NCBI GenBank assembly: GCA_009746045.1
Contig: RPFO01000213.1
Span: forward strand, 12,226,563 to 12,276,062
Length of the DNA stretch: 49,500 nt
Direction: 5' to 3'
From: Mesostigma viride
Taxonomy: Eukaryota > Streptophyta > Mesostigmatophyceae > Mesostigmatales > Mesostigmataceae
This document shows positions 29,097 to 40,217 of this stretch, in pieces. The notes below the pieces were generated by a model, which made no database searches, was not told the origin of the DNA, and worked only from the letters and a program-made list of their open reading frames with translations. Numbering within the stretch: the first letter of the stretch is position 1; the number at the start of each line of letters is the position of its first letter. Made by a program: the position numbers and the translations under genes.

Positions 29097-29551
29097 AGTT
29101 AGATGAGATGCTTAGGCTGACACACGGATTTCCGGCCTGCGCGCCGCGTATTGCCTACCGCGGCTGAGCGGGACACCTCAGTACAGTACGGCAGGGTGTA
29201 CGGTACTGAGGTGTCATGTGGACCGATGTGCGGTTAGTGCCAGACTGTTCCTAGGTGCTAGCTCGACCCGCCAGGTCCGGTGTAGCCGGGCCTGACGGGC
29301 CGAGTCTTAGCTGGTTGCTAGTGACGTGGTCGCATGGCATTGCAGTGTACAGTTGTCCACTGGTCGTGTGCTGCAGGTAGCACCGCCATAGGCATATAGG
29401 CGTAGCACTGGGGAGTGCCACAGCACCCGACTTTGCCCAGTTCCATTCTGAGCCCTCAGCTTTCATCGCTCTCTCATTGTATTATTGTAATACAATCATC
29501 ATTCGCTCTCAGCTTTCGCAGTTGTTCGTCGTCCCTAGTCTCCATCCAACT
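29097..29551 (+). repeat. E2 5' LTR
   Basis: 455 bp, AGTTAGATGAG...CATCCAACT, with 4-base inverted termini AGTT/AACT. Contains a 13-bp perfect dyad, GACACCTCAGTAC/GTACTGAGGTGTC (29172-29215). Confidence 0.93.
29172..29215. repeat. 13-bp perfect dyad in E2 LTR
   Basis: GACACCTCAGTAC and GTACTGAGGTGTC, with an 18-base loop. Present in both LTRs (also 37211-37254). The core GGTACTGAGGT also occurs in the E3 LTR dyad at 11502-11519. Confidence 0.8.
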
Positions 29552-29595
29552 TGGACTGAAAAGTTCGATATTTTTTTTACAAGCAAAAAAAAAGA

Positions 29596-32262
29596 TATGG
29601 CTTCCAACAACGGCAACAACGGCAACAACAACAAGGGGAAGGCGCCTGCCAGGCGCACCTCACCCCGCCTTTCGCCGGAGGGCACGCCCTCCACCACCGA
29701 TGCGAGGGTGACGCCCAACGTCACCTTCCGCACGGTGGTCGCTGACCAACCCAGGCGTCGGGGCCCGCAGGTGGGGCCCGGCGCCCGGGGGATGGCGAGC
29801 GGTCGGCCGTTTGCCACTGGCGGTTCGTCCGCCATGGCACCTGGGGGGCAGGTCCCCCGGGCACGACGTTCCCCCGTCGCAGGTGACGGGGGTCGTGAGC
29901 GGAGTGATTCCTCCGAGGAGGATGGCGAGGTGCAGCCTGCGAGGCCTCGGCCTTCGCTTGAGCTTTCGTCGCAGACACCTGCGACGTCTGGCAACCTTTC
30001 CGTGGGCCGACAGATGGCCACCATGGACATTGACCGGTATGGGGAACATGTTCCGCCCCCGGTCGCGTTCGGGCGCCCACCCCATTTTCTCCCCCTTGGG
30101 GAGGACGACATCCCGGCGTTCATTGCGGTGAACGGCCGGATCTGCACCAACGTTTTCAGTTGCTTCCAGATGAGCAGATACACGCGATAGAGGTTCATCG
30201 GGTGCACACGCTGATCGAGGGGCGTCTTAGGATGCAGTCCCACTGGTTCAGGTGGCGGTTTGGCTGTACTGTTTCGCCAATCGGCCGAGGCACAACCCCG
30301 GCACTGTTGATCAGTGGGCGTCCAGGCAGCGCCAGAGAGAGGCGCTGCGCGTGGTCCCAGACCAGAGATCGCGCTGACTCCGTTGGGGCCGTGGCCCCAA
30401 GTCACGCCAGTTGGCTGGGGCCCGGATAGGCGTGAGGCGGCTGCGATGCCGCCTGCGACGGGCGCGGGGCGGCAGACGCCCCCAACACGCCCATGGGTGG
30501 TGAAGCCACCCAGGACCCTCTGGCAGGTCAGAGGGTCCAACCTCAGCCGCAGGCTCCCCCGCCCAGCGTGGGGGGCCAGGTGGCTGAGGAGGCCACCGGG
30601 GTCGCAGGGACCCCGGCGGCGACACAAGCGCCCGGGGTCGCAGGGACCCCGGCAGCGACGCCGGCGCCTCCGGCGCTGGCGGGGGATGCAGCCCCCATGG
30701 AGGGTGTCACGGGCACCTCCAGCGGCTCTGGGGGGCAGGCCCCCTCTAGTCGCAACAAGGACAAGTCCCTGGCAGGGCCGGAGGGGCCCAGGGTCCCACC
30801 GCAGCTGGGCAGCAACCAGCACTGCTGGAGGGCGACCTGCAAGGTCGCGACTTCATCACCCTGGGTGATGAGGCCGTGTGGCGTGCCATACAGACAGCCA
30901 CAGCCTCCTTCCGTGGGCTGGCCGACAGGAGCCAGCAGATGCACGTCGCGGAGGCGGGCAGCCTGGTGTGTGCAATCATCACGCACATCCTGGGCCTGCC
31001 CAACCTCCAAGCGGGCACACGCAGGGTGTGCGACGACCTGCTGCCTGCCCTGCAGGCTCTCCTCTCAGGGAGGAGGGTGCAGGGCAGCAGGGTGCGTCTG
31101 GTGCGTTTGCTGGAGCTCCTGCACAACGCCATCCTGAGAGGGGCGGGTAGGTGGCTAACTCTGCCTACCTGGTTGCATCATGATCTTACTAACCCTACTG
31201 ACGATGAAGTGTCCCTCTCTCCCACCTTCCATGATTGGGAGGAGGCCCGCAGCAGGAGGCGGGAAGTGACACACACTCACACCCCCACCCAGCCCACCCC
31301 TATGTTGTCTAACCCTCCTACACAGCCCATGTTTGCCCATCCTGCTCAGCTCACTCAAGTAGCACTTCCCTCTCAGCAGGTCTCTCCTGTGAATGCTGCA
31401 GCAGCAACACCATCTTCTCCCTCTCCCCCTGCATCCCCCTCTAGGTTGCCCACTTACAATGAAAACCGTCCTGTGGATAGGATTAATGTCAGGGGGCTGC
31501 CTGAGGGGTATACTAGGGAGCAGGGGAATCATGCACTTCTCTCTCTGCAGCTGGCTAGGGAGGAACTGAATGTCAAGAATTGGTTTGGATCTCTCATGCA
31601 GGGGGATTTCTACCATCAGTCCTCTTCTCAGATTCAGAATCTCATTCTTGTCTTCCAGCGTAGGTATCCCAAGTGGCAGGACACGCAGGCTAGGGCAGTT
31701 TGGGAGGCTTTCATGAAGGAGCTAACTGACCTCCTCTCCACCCCCTCATCTGTGGACATATATGGGGCATTCAGGTGGGTAGAGGAATACAGGGTCACAT
31801 CAGTGGACTATGTGGCTGAGACAAAGAAATATGAGCTAGCCATCAAAGCACGTCCTGATGTCCAGCAGCTAGATCACAAGTTCTTGCTGCGTTCTTCCTT
31901 GAGAAACTCAAACTTGACAAAAACACCTACGCTATGCTTGCACAGGAATGGCAAAGTACTGGGAGGACATGAAGGAGGCATTGGATTATATCAAGCTGGC
32001 CTTGGCTCCCCTTAGCCAGGGGGCCATGGGCACCTCTGTAAAGAGGGTCAGGGGGGAAGAGAGGGAGGAGGAGGATAGGGAGAGGGAAGACAGGAGCAAG
32101 AGACCTGTCACTATGGCAGAAGTCAAGTCCCTGCTGGGACAAATGTTTAAGGGCAAGGGCAAGGGCAAGGGCAAGGGCAAGGGCAGGGGCTGGGGCAAGG
32201 GCAAGGGTAAGGGGCAGTCTCCCTCCAAGGGGGGCAGCTCCAGCAACAACAACAACAACAGT

Positions 32263-32313
<51 letters not shown>

Positions 32314-32580
32314 AACAACAACAACAACAAGAAGCAGGACAAGGAGGACAAGTCTTCTCAGCGGTGCACCCGCTGTGGCATGAAGTACCACCTGCGGCCC
32401 ACCTGCCGCAAGAACGTGGACGAGCTGGGGCATTTGGACGTCCTGTGCCACAAGTGCCACGGGCCGCCCCACGGTGACCCCAAGGACTGCAAGCGGCCTC
32501 CTTACGGCAAGAAGTGTGAGTCTCCCTCTCATGCTGGCTTGAGTGTGCCTGCTTCACCTTCTTCTTCTGCATGCCCCACT
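29596..32580 (+). pseudogene. gag: E2 Gag
   Basis: From ATG 29596 (MASNNGNNGN...), 45 bases after the LTR, comparable with the E3 gag start. Long disordered N-terminus, then frame changes near 30150, 30430 and 30840. A helical domain (31000-31140) is followed by a capsid-like domain aligned with E3 Gag (GLPEGYTREQ, WVEEYRVTSVDYVAETKKYE, 31480-31860), with more frame changes near 31880-31950. The C-terminus has a Lys-Gly repeat, an Asn tract from (AAC)n at 32242-32331, and two zinc-binding motifs (CTRCGMKYHLRPTC; CHKCHGPPHGDPKDC). There is no stop between Gag and integrase in this element. Confidence 0.82.
32236..32331 (+). repeat. (AAC)n microsatellite in E2 gag
   Basis: About 30 AAC/AAT codons giving a poly-Asn tract; frames on the other strand here (poly-Leu, poly-Val, poly-Cys) are artefacts. 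Confidence 0.93.
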
Positions 32581-35500
32581 GTCAGAGCAGTGAGCAGTTC
32601 TGGAAAGGTGCTACAGCTGGTTTCAGAAGATTATGTCTCTAAACCAACCTTCACATCTATGGTTCCCAAGGTGTGCAGAGTGTCCCCAGCAGAGGATGCT
32701 CAGATCAGTTTTCAGGAGCTTGCTTTGCAGTTGCATTTCCTTTATGGGCATGAAGTGAGTGCAGAGGTGGTGGCAGCAGCAATAGGGGGGGCAGCACTCA
32801 GACGTGCATGCCAGGTGGTCAGATCCCACTGCCAGCATTGTCAGTTCAATGCACCCAAACCCCCTAAGTGGCATGTAGCTACCCCACCTAAGAGCAAGGG
32901 CAGGGTGGTAGGAGATGTCTTTCATATCAAAGGACAATCTTACTTGGCACTTAAAGATGCATGGTCAAGGTACACAACCATTGAACCATTACCTGGAATG
33001 GACAAGACACAGTTGCTCAGGGCTCTCTTGATTGCTCAGGCCAGGTACTACCCTGTGGAGGCATTGTTACTGGATCAGCAGTTCACATGTCTTGCCAATG
33101 AACCAGGGTGTGAGGCTATTGATCTGGCTGGGCTAGAAGATCATGAGAGGCAAGGCATTATTGAAAGGGCCATCAGGTCCATTAAAACCCTTGTAGCCAA
33201 AGAAGATGGCAATCTGCTGGCTGACAGTGGGTCCTATGCTGACAGAGCTCTGTGGTCCACCAGGTTGTGCCAAGTCCTCAACAGGAGGCCACTCATGAAA
33301 ACCCCACAAGGGGTGGTCATTACACCAGATGGATTGCATGCAGGCATTTATCCACCTGAGGTACTAGCCCTCTACAACGCACAGCGAGCACAGACAGCTA
33401 GCAGGTTAGCTGTCAAGGATGCAAAGCATCCACGTCCCACCTTCAGAGAAGGGGATCAGGTCCTATTCTACAAGGAGTCGGGACTAGGCAAGGTGGGTAC
33501 CTGGCATGGGCCAGCCACCATCCTAAAGTTTAACACCACTGGCAGGACAGTGTTAGTTAAACACAATGACACGGGAAAAATTCACAGGTGTTCACCTCAC
33601 AGGATGAAATTGTATTTTCCAACTGTGTCAGACGTGGCAGAGGAGGAAGAGCTGTTGGCCGACAGCCCTGTACAGTTGCCTGGCATCCCAGCGTTGCCCA
33701 GTGAGTGGTTGTTTGGAACACCCACTGGTGAGTGTGAGAGCCACACCCACTGTGACACCCAGGTCACCCTTGATGATTGCAGGCAGTCACTGCAGGATTG
33801 GCCCCCTGCAGCAGAGGGTCACATTGGCAAAACAGGTGATCAGCAACCTATCACCTCTACAAGTGTGAACATAGCTCAGCCACTAGCTGCACCTTCCAAA
33901 CGCAGCCTAGCAGACGCTGTTCGCATTTTACAAGCAGCTCATAGAGCCAAAGCTCAAACTGCTGCAGGATCAGCTAAGGTGGGGAAGGTTGGGCAGAATG
34001 ACAATAGCCCATTTATGGTTGCAGTGGACACACAAGCCCAGGTCAGCATTATCAGTGCCCTGGCTGTGCCCCATTTGCCTTTGGAACCTTCACCCTGGCA
34101 CCATGTGGCTGATTTCTCAGGGCAGTCATCCCTCAAGGTATTAGGTCAGGTCATGTTGACTATACTCGGTATCCCCACTCCTTTTCAGGTATTGGAAGGT
34201 TATAAAGGGAATGCTTTGTTGGGGGATCCTTTTCTCTGTTACCCTGGTGTCATATCTCCAGTGATAGACTATCCATCCAGGACATGGGTGGTGTTGATCT
34301 GAATCATTTCAAAATTTCTCTTGAAAAACTTCTTAACACCAACATTGCTTCTGTAAAATTTGCTACACCCAAGTATGCCCCAGGGCAAGAACCCTGTGTG
34401 GCAGACTGGTTCACAACCAAAAACTTCATCCCAACTCATTTGGATTGGGCAAGCATGATGTGGCTAAAATGTCTCCTCTTTCTTATGAACAGATAGAGCA
34501 AGACTGTCGCACACACATAGGATTCCTAAAATGGGTGGAGGCCTTTAACAAGGCCAGGGAAGAATGGGTAGTGCCAGATCCTCTTAGTCCTTCTCATACT
34601 CCCCTGTCACACCTATTGACAAAAAGCCTGCAGGGTGCAAGCACTTGCGCCTGAAGTTTGTGTGTAAACATAAGCCAGCAGCAGATGGGTCAGTCATCTT
34701 TCATGCTAGACCTTGTGTGACAGAGTTCAAGGGCACCACTGATCTGACAGAGGCAGAGTTGTACACGCCAGGCATTCAGCAAACATCCCTAAAAATCTTG
34801 CTGTCTGTCTTTGTGGGTCATCTCAATGATGGGGATGACTATATCTGTAAGGCTACAGACATTAAAAGGGCTTTCCTGAAAGGCTCACCTGAGATAGCAC
34901 AACAAGTGTGGCATGGTCAGGTGTACGTAGTCTCCACTCCCAGAGTTTGGGCAAAACACATCCCTCAGCAGTACCTGAAAGCTAACATAGGTGTTGAAGG
35001 GCTGCAATCAGCTCCTCGCATTTTCAGGATGTCAGCTCAGGCTGTGTTTGAAAAGTTAGGGGCTAGATATGATGACATAGACCCTTGCTTCTTTGTGGTC
35101 CCACACCCTCATGGCATTCTCACCTTTGTGTGGCATGGGGATGATCAGCTGATTGCTGGGCCAAGGCGTGCTGTGGATGATTTTATTCAACAAGTGTCAC
35201 AGCATTTTGAGATTGGCAAGCAAGTAGAGCTGGGCACCACTGCCATAAAATTTTGTGGCACAATGTTACAACTCCAGCAGCATCAAAACCAGTGGGTGTG
35301 TGCACTCTACTCTCCCAATGATTACATGCACAGCTGCTTGGAGGTTTTGCAAACAAAAATCAAACCTGGAGCCTGTCCTACCATTAGAGGCAAGCTGGGG
35401 TGGTTGTGCTCAACGTGTGCACCTCACCTGGCTGTGGTTAGCAGAGTTGATGATGATGTCTTGATGCAAGTAGGTCACAAAGCCATCACCAAAACTCTCC

Positions 35501-36057
35501 AGGAGGGCCCTCCCCTTATCTTGCACTCCTTGGATCTCCACAAAACCATTCACATCCAAGCTATGATGGATAGTTCCATGGAGTCCAGGCAGATTACCAA
35601 GTTGCAGGCAAGGGAGTCAGGCTTGTATTTTGTGCAGAATGATGATGCACCCTTGTCTCTCATTTCATGGTACAGCCGGTTGCATAGACGCAAGGCTGTC
35701 AGCAGCAATGCTGCTGAGTGCAGGGCAGTGGTGTCAGCAGTGCTTCATGCCAGGTACTTGAATCATGTGCTGGTTTGGTTGCAGATGCAAGCAGGCAGCA
35801 ATGCTGGGGTGGTGGCACACTTGCTCACTGACAGTCAGTCAGTCCTCAGTTTCCTTGCTAACCCCTATGCTGTCCACACTGATCTTGACTGGGTGGTCCT
35901 GAAACAGGAGTCCACCTACTGGGAGTCCACCCGTCACGTGGAGGACAAACACAACGCTGCTGATGCACTCACTAAAGTGCCTCAGCAGGCAGCTGACAAT
36001 ACAGCTGTTGTACCACTTGATGAACCCCTATGGCAAGCAGGCAACCCTGCCCCATAG
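32581..36057 (+). pseudogene. pol: E2 Pol: integrase, protease-like, RT, RNase H
   Basis: Integrase HHCC (LHFLYGH, CQHCQ, 32725-32845) and core Asp in GDVFHI, Asp in LLDQQF and Glu in IIERAI (32910-33170). The protease-like domain follows integrase at 34010-34240 (VAVDTQAQVSII, VMLTILG, NALLGDPFL). It aligns closely with the E1 domain in the same place and has Gln where Gly is expected after DT. Frame changes near 34290, 34480 and 34630 separate it from RT (KATDIKRAFLKG near 34850, FVWHGDDQLI at 35120-35150). RNase H reads MMDSS, AAECRA, LTDSQSV, NAADALTK to the stop at 36055. Frame damage shows that the copy is inactive, though indels could in part be sequence errors. Confidence 0.88.
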
Positions 36058-37135
36058 GGGGGACGCCTAGCAGGGTCCTGTTCACCAGGGCCGCCTAGGT
36101 CACCCAGTACCCCTTGGGCAGGTCCAAGGGGTAGGTTGTGGCTTCCAGCAAGGGGGGTTGGTTGGAGTCTGTTTTCATACATCTGCGTGCCCTATGCCCA
36201 ATAAAATCTGTTTTGATTTTCTCAACACCATGGAATTTCGTTATGCACACCTTCATAGGTGGGCATGGGATGTATCTCACACCTTTATTCCTAGGGCGTA
36301 TGCCTTGGTGGATTGGCCTTGAGCTCAGTGGCTCAGGTGCCCCCATTCAAGTGGAGGGTCAAAGCTCCCTTGACAGGTGGTTACCCAGGACCCCAGTTCA
36401 CTGTGGATATCCTGGGCCACCTGGCCTTACTGTTCAGTGGCAGTAAAGGCATGGGTGCTGTCATGTTGTCTAGTACAACGTGCTCAGCACAGGTGCAGGA
36501 TGAAATATTCCTGTCACCTGTCACCAGGACTTCAGTCACCCATGTGCAGGGCAGGGGTGGCTGGTCTCACACGTTGTGCAGGTGCAATGTGGCCAGGTCC
36601 AGGATGTCATAGTCCTGTCACCTGTCACTCGGACTTCAGCCCCCTCTGTGCAGGGCAGGGGTGGCTGGTCCTCACATGTTGTGCAGGTACAACATGGACA
36701 GTGCAGGGTGCAATAAACCTGTCCACTGTCACTCCTCAGGTTGCAGGTAACCTGAGCTCAGTTGACCCAGCCTGGCTGGGTATTTTCTCTCTGAGTGGGC
36801 GATGATGATGGAACAACATGGAACCTCTTAAACGGTTACCTTGGCATTTTTTTACAATGGCTCTCTTGGCTGGTGATGCACTCCCTGGATAGGCAGACAG
36901 GCATAGCTATCTCCCTTGTGAGCTCGCGAGGAGGAGGAACTCCCCGGGCATGTTGAGCTAAACGTGATGCCATCACAAGTATTGCACGAGTTCTGGGGCC
37001 CATCTTTTTCAGTCCAGATGTTGCAGTATGGGTGTCAGTTGCTCAGCACCTCAGTCAGCTTGGAGTCAGTCTCCTAGCTGGGCAGGGTCAGGCTTGAAGT
37101 CGCTAGCCTTCAACCTGAAAGGAAAACATAATGGG
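36058..37135 (+). other. E2 3' non-coding region with repeats
   Basis: No gene supported. Contains a 9-bp perfect hairpin, ACCCCTTGG/CCAAGGGGT, with a 6-base loop (36109-36132). It also has a degenerate tandem repeat of about 104 bp (36493-36595, 36596-36700 and a partial third to about 36740), each with CCTGTC-ACCTGTCAC and GTGCAGGGCAGGGGTGGCTG. Confidence 0.7.
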
Positions 37136-37590
37136 AGTTAGATGAGATGCTTAGGCTGACACACGGATTTCCGGCCTGCGCGCCGCGTATTGCCTACCGC
37201 GGCTGAGCGGGACACCTCAGTACAGTACGGCAGGGTGTACGGTACTGAGGTGTCATGTGGACCGATGTGCGGTTAGTGCCAGACTGTTCCTAGGTGCTAG
37301 CTCGACCCGCCAGGTCCGGTGTAGCCGGGCCTGACGGGCCGAGTCTTAGCTGGTTGCTAGTGACGTGGTCGCATGGCATTGCAGTGTACAGTTGTCCACT
37401 GGTCGTGTGCTGCAGGTAGCACCGCCATAGGCATATAGGCGTAGCACTGGGGAGTGCCACAGCACCCGAGTTTGCCCAGTTCCATTCTGAGCCCTCAGCT
37501 TTCATCGCTCTCTCCTTGTATTATTGTAATACAAGCATCATTCGCTTTCAGCTTCAGCAGTTGTTCGTCGTTCCTAGTCTCCATCCAACT
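37136..37590 (+). repeat. E2 3' LTR
   Basis: 455-bp partner of 29097-29551, ending CATCCAACT and followed by CCTGT. Confidence 0.93.
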
Positions 37591-37595
37591 CCTGT

Positions 37596-38928
37596 TGGCC
37601 CTTCTGGTCACCCTAGTGCAGTTCCCTTTTATCCCCCTGCTTCTTGGGCCTACCCTGATACGGCCTACGAGGCTGCCCAGGTCCCTACCCGTGTGGCTGA
37701 TTTAGAAGTTAATAGTGATTTCAGCACCATGCCTCTAGATGACAGAAATTATGATCATTTTGCCTACTCCTCCCTTCGTGAGCAATATACTGTTCCCTTC
37801 TCCTATGGGCACCATCCTGAAATGGTGGCCCCTTCTAGACCTCTATCCAAAACCTTTCCTCTTCCTTCTTTCTATCCCTCGTATGTAGCAGTGGAAGACA
37901 GTGGTCCTATGGGTAAATCTGACTCTTCTAATCCCCCTAAGCCCCCTGCTCTTCCCCTCTTTGCTAACCTTCCCAAGTTGGATGTCAAGTCTACCCCTCA
38001 ACAGTTTTTCACTTTTATTATGTTGCTTACCCAGAACACAGAGTCGTGGCAAAACCATAATAGATGGCGTCTCTCTGATGCTGTATTAGTCCCTCATTAT
38101 CTTACTACCTGTATTACTCCTGAGCTTGCTAACCTCATCCAGTGTGAATCCTTGGCCTCTCATGCCTACCCTAACTCAGTAGCAGAATTGTTTAAGCGTT
38201 TAGAGAACCATTTAGTTCCTCCTGATGCAGATTGGCAGGATAGGTTATCCTTTGGTACTTTGCAGCAAGGTACTAAATCGTTTAGGGAGTATATGAAAGA
38301 ATTTGATGCACAGATGGTACGAATTAGGGATTTGTCGGGCGCAGAAGTACGTGCTCGCTTCCTACAAGGCCTCAGTAGACCCTTATTACGTGAGGTAAAG
38401 CGCCAGTTCTCTGCCTACCGTTTTACTGATCTACCTCTCAAGCATGTGCGCCAGCATCTCTTACGAGTCGCAGATTTCTTCACCACTCCTTCTCTTCCTA
38501 CCCGTTCCCGTATTAATAACATTAGCCTTACCCCTGAGGAGGAGAACTCCTATGTAGAAGAATTAGACATTTGCGTTACTGACCTTTCAGCTCTGGATGT
38601 CTCTCATATTACATGCTATCATTGCAAGGAAGTAGGTCATCTTAAACGCGAGTGCCCCAAGTTCCTTTCGGGTGCTCCCCCTCATCCCGACGCTCGCCCT
38701 CCTCGGACCCCTCAGCGTGCTCCTATTCGTCCCACTCCAGGACGCATTCCCTCAGCTACCCCTAGTAGGCTGAATGCTGTGCAGACAGGACCCTCAGGGT
38801 TCCCCTATGATAATCAGGCTCCTGCACCCTCTTCGCTCCCTCGTGACCCTCCAGCAGTGGCTTTTTCGCCAGGGTCTTCTTCGGGGTTAGTTCCTATGCC
38901 GGATTTGGGGGGGGAGGGGGAACAGTAG
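37596..38928 (+). pseudogene. gag: Gypsy Gag, C-terminal part (after the E2 insertion)
   Basis: Resumes the Gag frame interrupted at 29096. Contains a retrotransposon Gag capsid domain (LPKLDVKSTPQQFFTFIMLL; WQDRLSFGTLQQGTKSFREY; ARFLQGLSRPLLREVKRQF, about 37970-38420) and one CCHC zinc knuckle, CYHCKEVGHLKREC (38613-38654). It ends in a Pro-rich tail at a stop just after a G8 run (38907-38914). The next frame (-1) continues without interruption into protease, so Gag-Pro-Pol may be made by -1 frameshifting on the G tract. Capsid and zinc knuckle package element RNA. Confidence 0.9.
38907..38914 (+). promoter_or_regulatory. Possible -1 ribosomal frameshift site (G8) between Gypsy gag and protease
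   Basis: A run of eight G lies seven codons before the gag stop. Shifting one base back joins Gag to a frame open through protease. -1 frameshifting on homopolymers is established for retroelements, but a sequencing or replication slip in the G run would look identical. Confidence 0.45.
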
Positions 38929-40068
38929 GCCTGTCAGCCGGGGGTAACCTGGACAGGTCCTTAGATAGTACCCCAGATGATAATTTTTGCCTGCCTGTTT
39001 TTATCACCTCTGTAGGAGCTGAATCATCCCTACCACTACGTGTTCGTCCTCTTATGTTTTTGAATGGTGGCTTAACCGTTCCCCACACTGTTGTAGACCC
39101 CTTCTTGCATGCTGATGAACTTTTGAATGTCTCTGTGTTAGTGGATAGCGGTGCGGCTAGCTCCTTTGTGAGCGAGGCCCTAGTTAGGCGTTTAGGACTA
39201 GTCCCTATCCCTCACACCAAAACTGTCACTGTACATTATGCTGACGGCCGCACCAGTCATTCCCCGGGTACGGTGTCCCTTCCCCTGGTCATACAAGGAC
39301 GTACTGTCAACCTGACGGCCACTATAGGCCCTATCACTACCGCTGATGTATTACTAGGATTAGATTGGCACCAGGATAATAAGATTACTATTAATTATGA
39401 TACCATGGTTATTTGGTTTTCAGATAGCTCTTACTGGGTACCGGAACGTCATTATAGAGTGGAAAATTTATCCTTGGTAGACATTACTCCTGATCCTACA
39501 CCTGTTGATACTCCTGTGAGACCTATACCTGAAGTATTAATGTCCAATGATGAATTGCGCTCTGAACTAAAGGAATATGGATATTTATTATGTATGTTCC
39601 TTCAGTTAGAAGTACAGGAGATACCTATCCCTAATAATAGTGTGGATATAGACGTGAACACAGTGGATACAATAGGGGTGGGATTTACTGAAAATGAAAT
39701 AGTAAGATACATGGCTGTGATAGATTCCTCCAAAGTTTTTGAGGAAAAGACTCCTTACCCTCCTCCTCGATCTGTTTTACACCGTGTAGTTATTAAGCCG
39801 GACGGTGCAGTTCCTACGCACTCTCCGATGTATAGAATGGGCCCTACCGAGTTAAAGGAACTAAAACAGATTTTAGTGTCACTATTAGAAGCAGGATTGA
39901 TAGAGCCTAGTAACTCCCCTTACTCAGCTGGTGTCCTGTTAGTCCCTAAGCCAAATGGCAAGTTTCGCCTGGTTACTGATTATAGGAAGTTAATAAATGA
40001 TATTACTGTGAAGTCTAAATACCCTCTACCTCGTATTGATGATATATTTAAGAAAGAAATAGGAATCT
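38913..40068 (+). pseudogene. pol: Gypsy protease and RT fingers (truncated by the inversion)
   Basis: Plus-strand frame, -1 relative to gag, with first ATG at 39054. The aspartic protease has VLVDSGAASSFVS (about 39140) and DVLLGLDW (about 39350), a normal DSGA active site. The RT N-terminus follows: PRSVLHRVVIKPDG, LLEAGLIEPSNSPYSAGVLLVPK and FRLVTDYRKLI to KYPLPRIDDIF. Coding sense ends at the AAGAAAGAAA tract (40050-40059) and a stop follows at 40066-40068. The rest of RT is at 28664 and below on the opposite strand, beginning exactly where this fragment stops. It is therefore one pol gene cut by an inversion. Confidence 0.88.
40050..40059 (+). repeat. Inversion breakpoint tract AAGAAAGAAA (right)
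   Basis: Reverse complement of 28681-28690. Re-inverting 28681-40059 places the gag leader directly after the upstream ORF and RT fingers next to RT palm, with about 25 bases of extra sequence and a one-base frame offset at the RT join. Confidence 0.65.
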
Positions 40069-40217
40069 AAATTGAAGCAATAAAGACAAAAGGAAAAACC
40101 TTGAATGTCTTAAGCAAGGAAAACAATCACAATCAATCCTTTTTAACCACAGTAACGGATAGGGAACCAAACTCTAAGGTGAGAGGAGTATCTGAGCTAG
40201 ATGAGGATGCAGCCCGC

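Larger units (their letters stand above)
29097..37590 (+). mobile_element. Copia-like LTR retrotransposon E2 (decayed) inside Gypsy gag
   Basis: 8,494 bp with 455-bp LTRs (29097-29551 and 37136-37590), CCTGT duplications, a gag-pol region (29596-36056) broken by several frameshifts, and a 1.1-kb 3' non-coding stretch. LTR termini are AGTT...AACT rather than TG...CA. LTRs differ at about seven positions. Domain order Gag-INT-protease-RT-RNase H, as in E1. The TGGACTG after the 5' LTR could be the primer site, and GAAAGGAAAAC near 37117-37127 the polypurine tract. Confidence 0.92.

Noticed and set aside
31927-32572. Minus-strand poly-Val, poly-Leu and poly-Cys ORFs
   Set aside because: Antisense frames of the AAC repeat in E2 gag.
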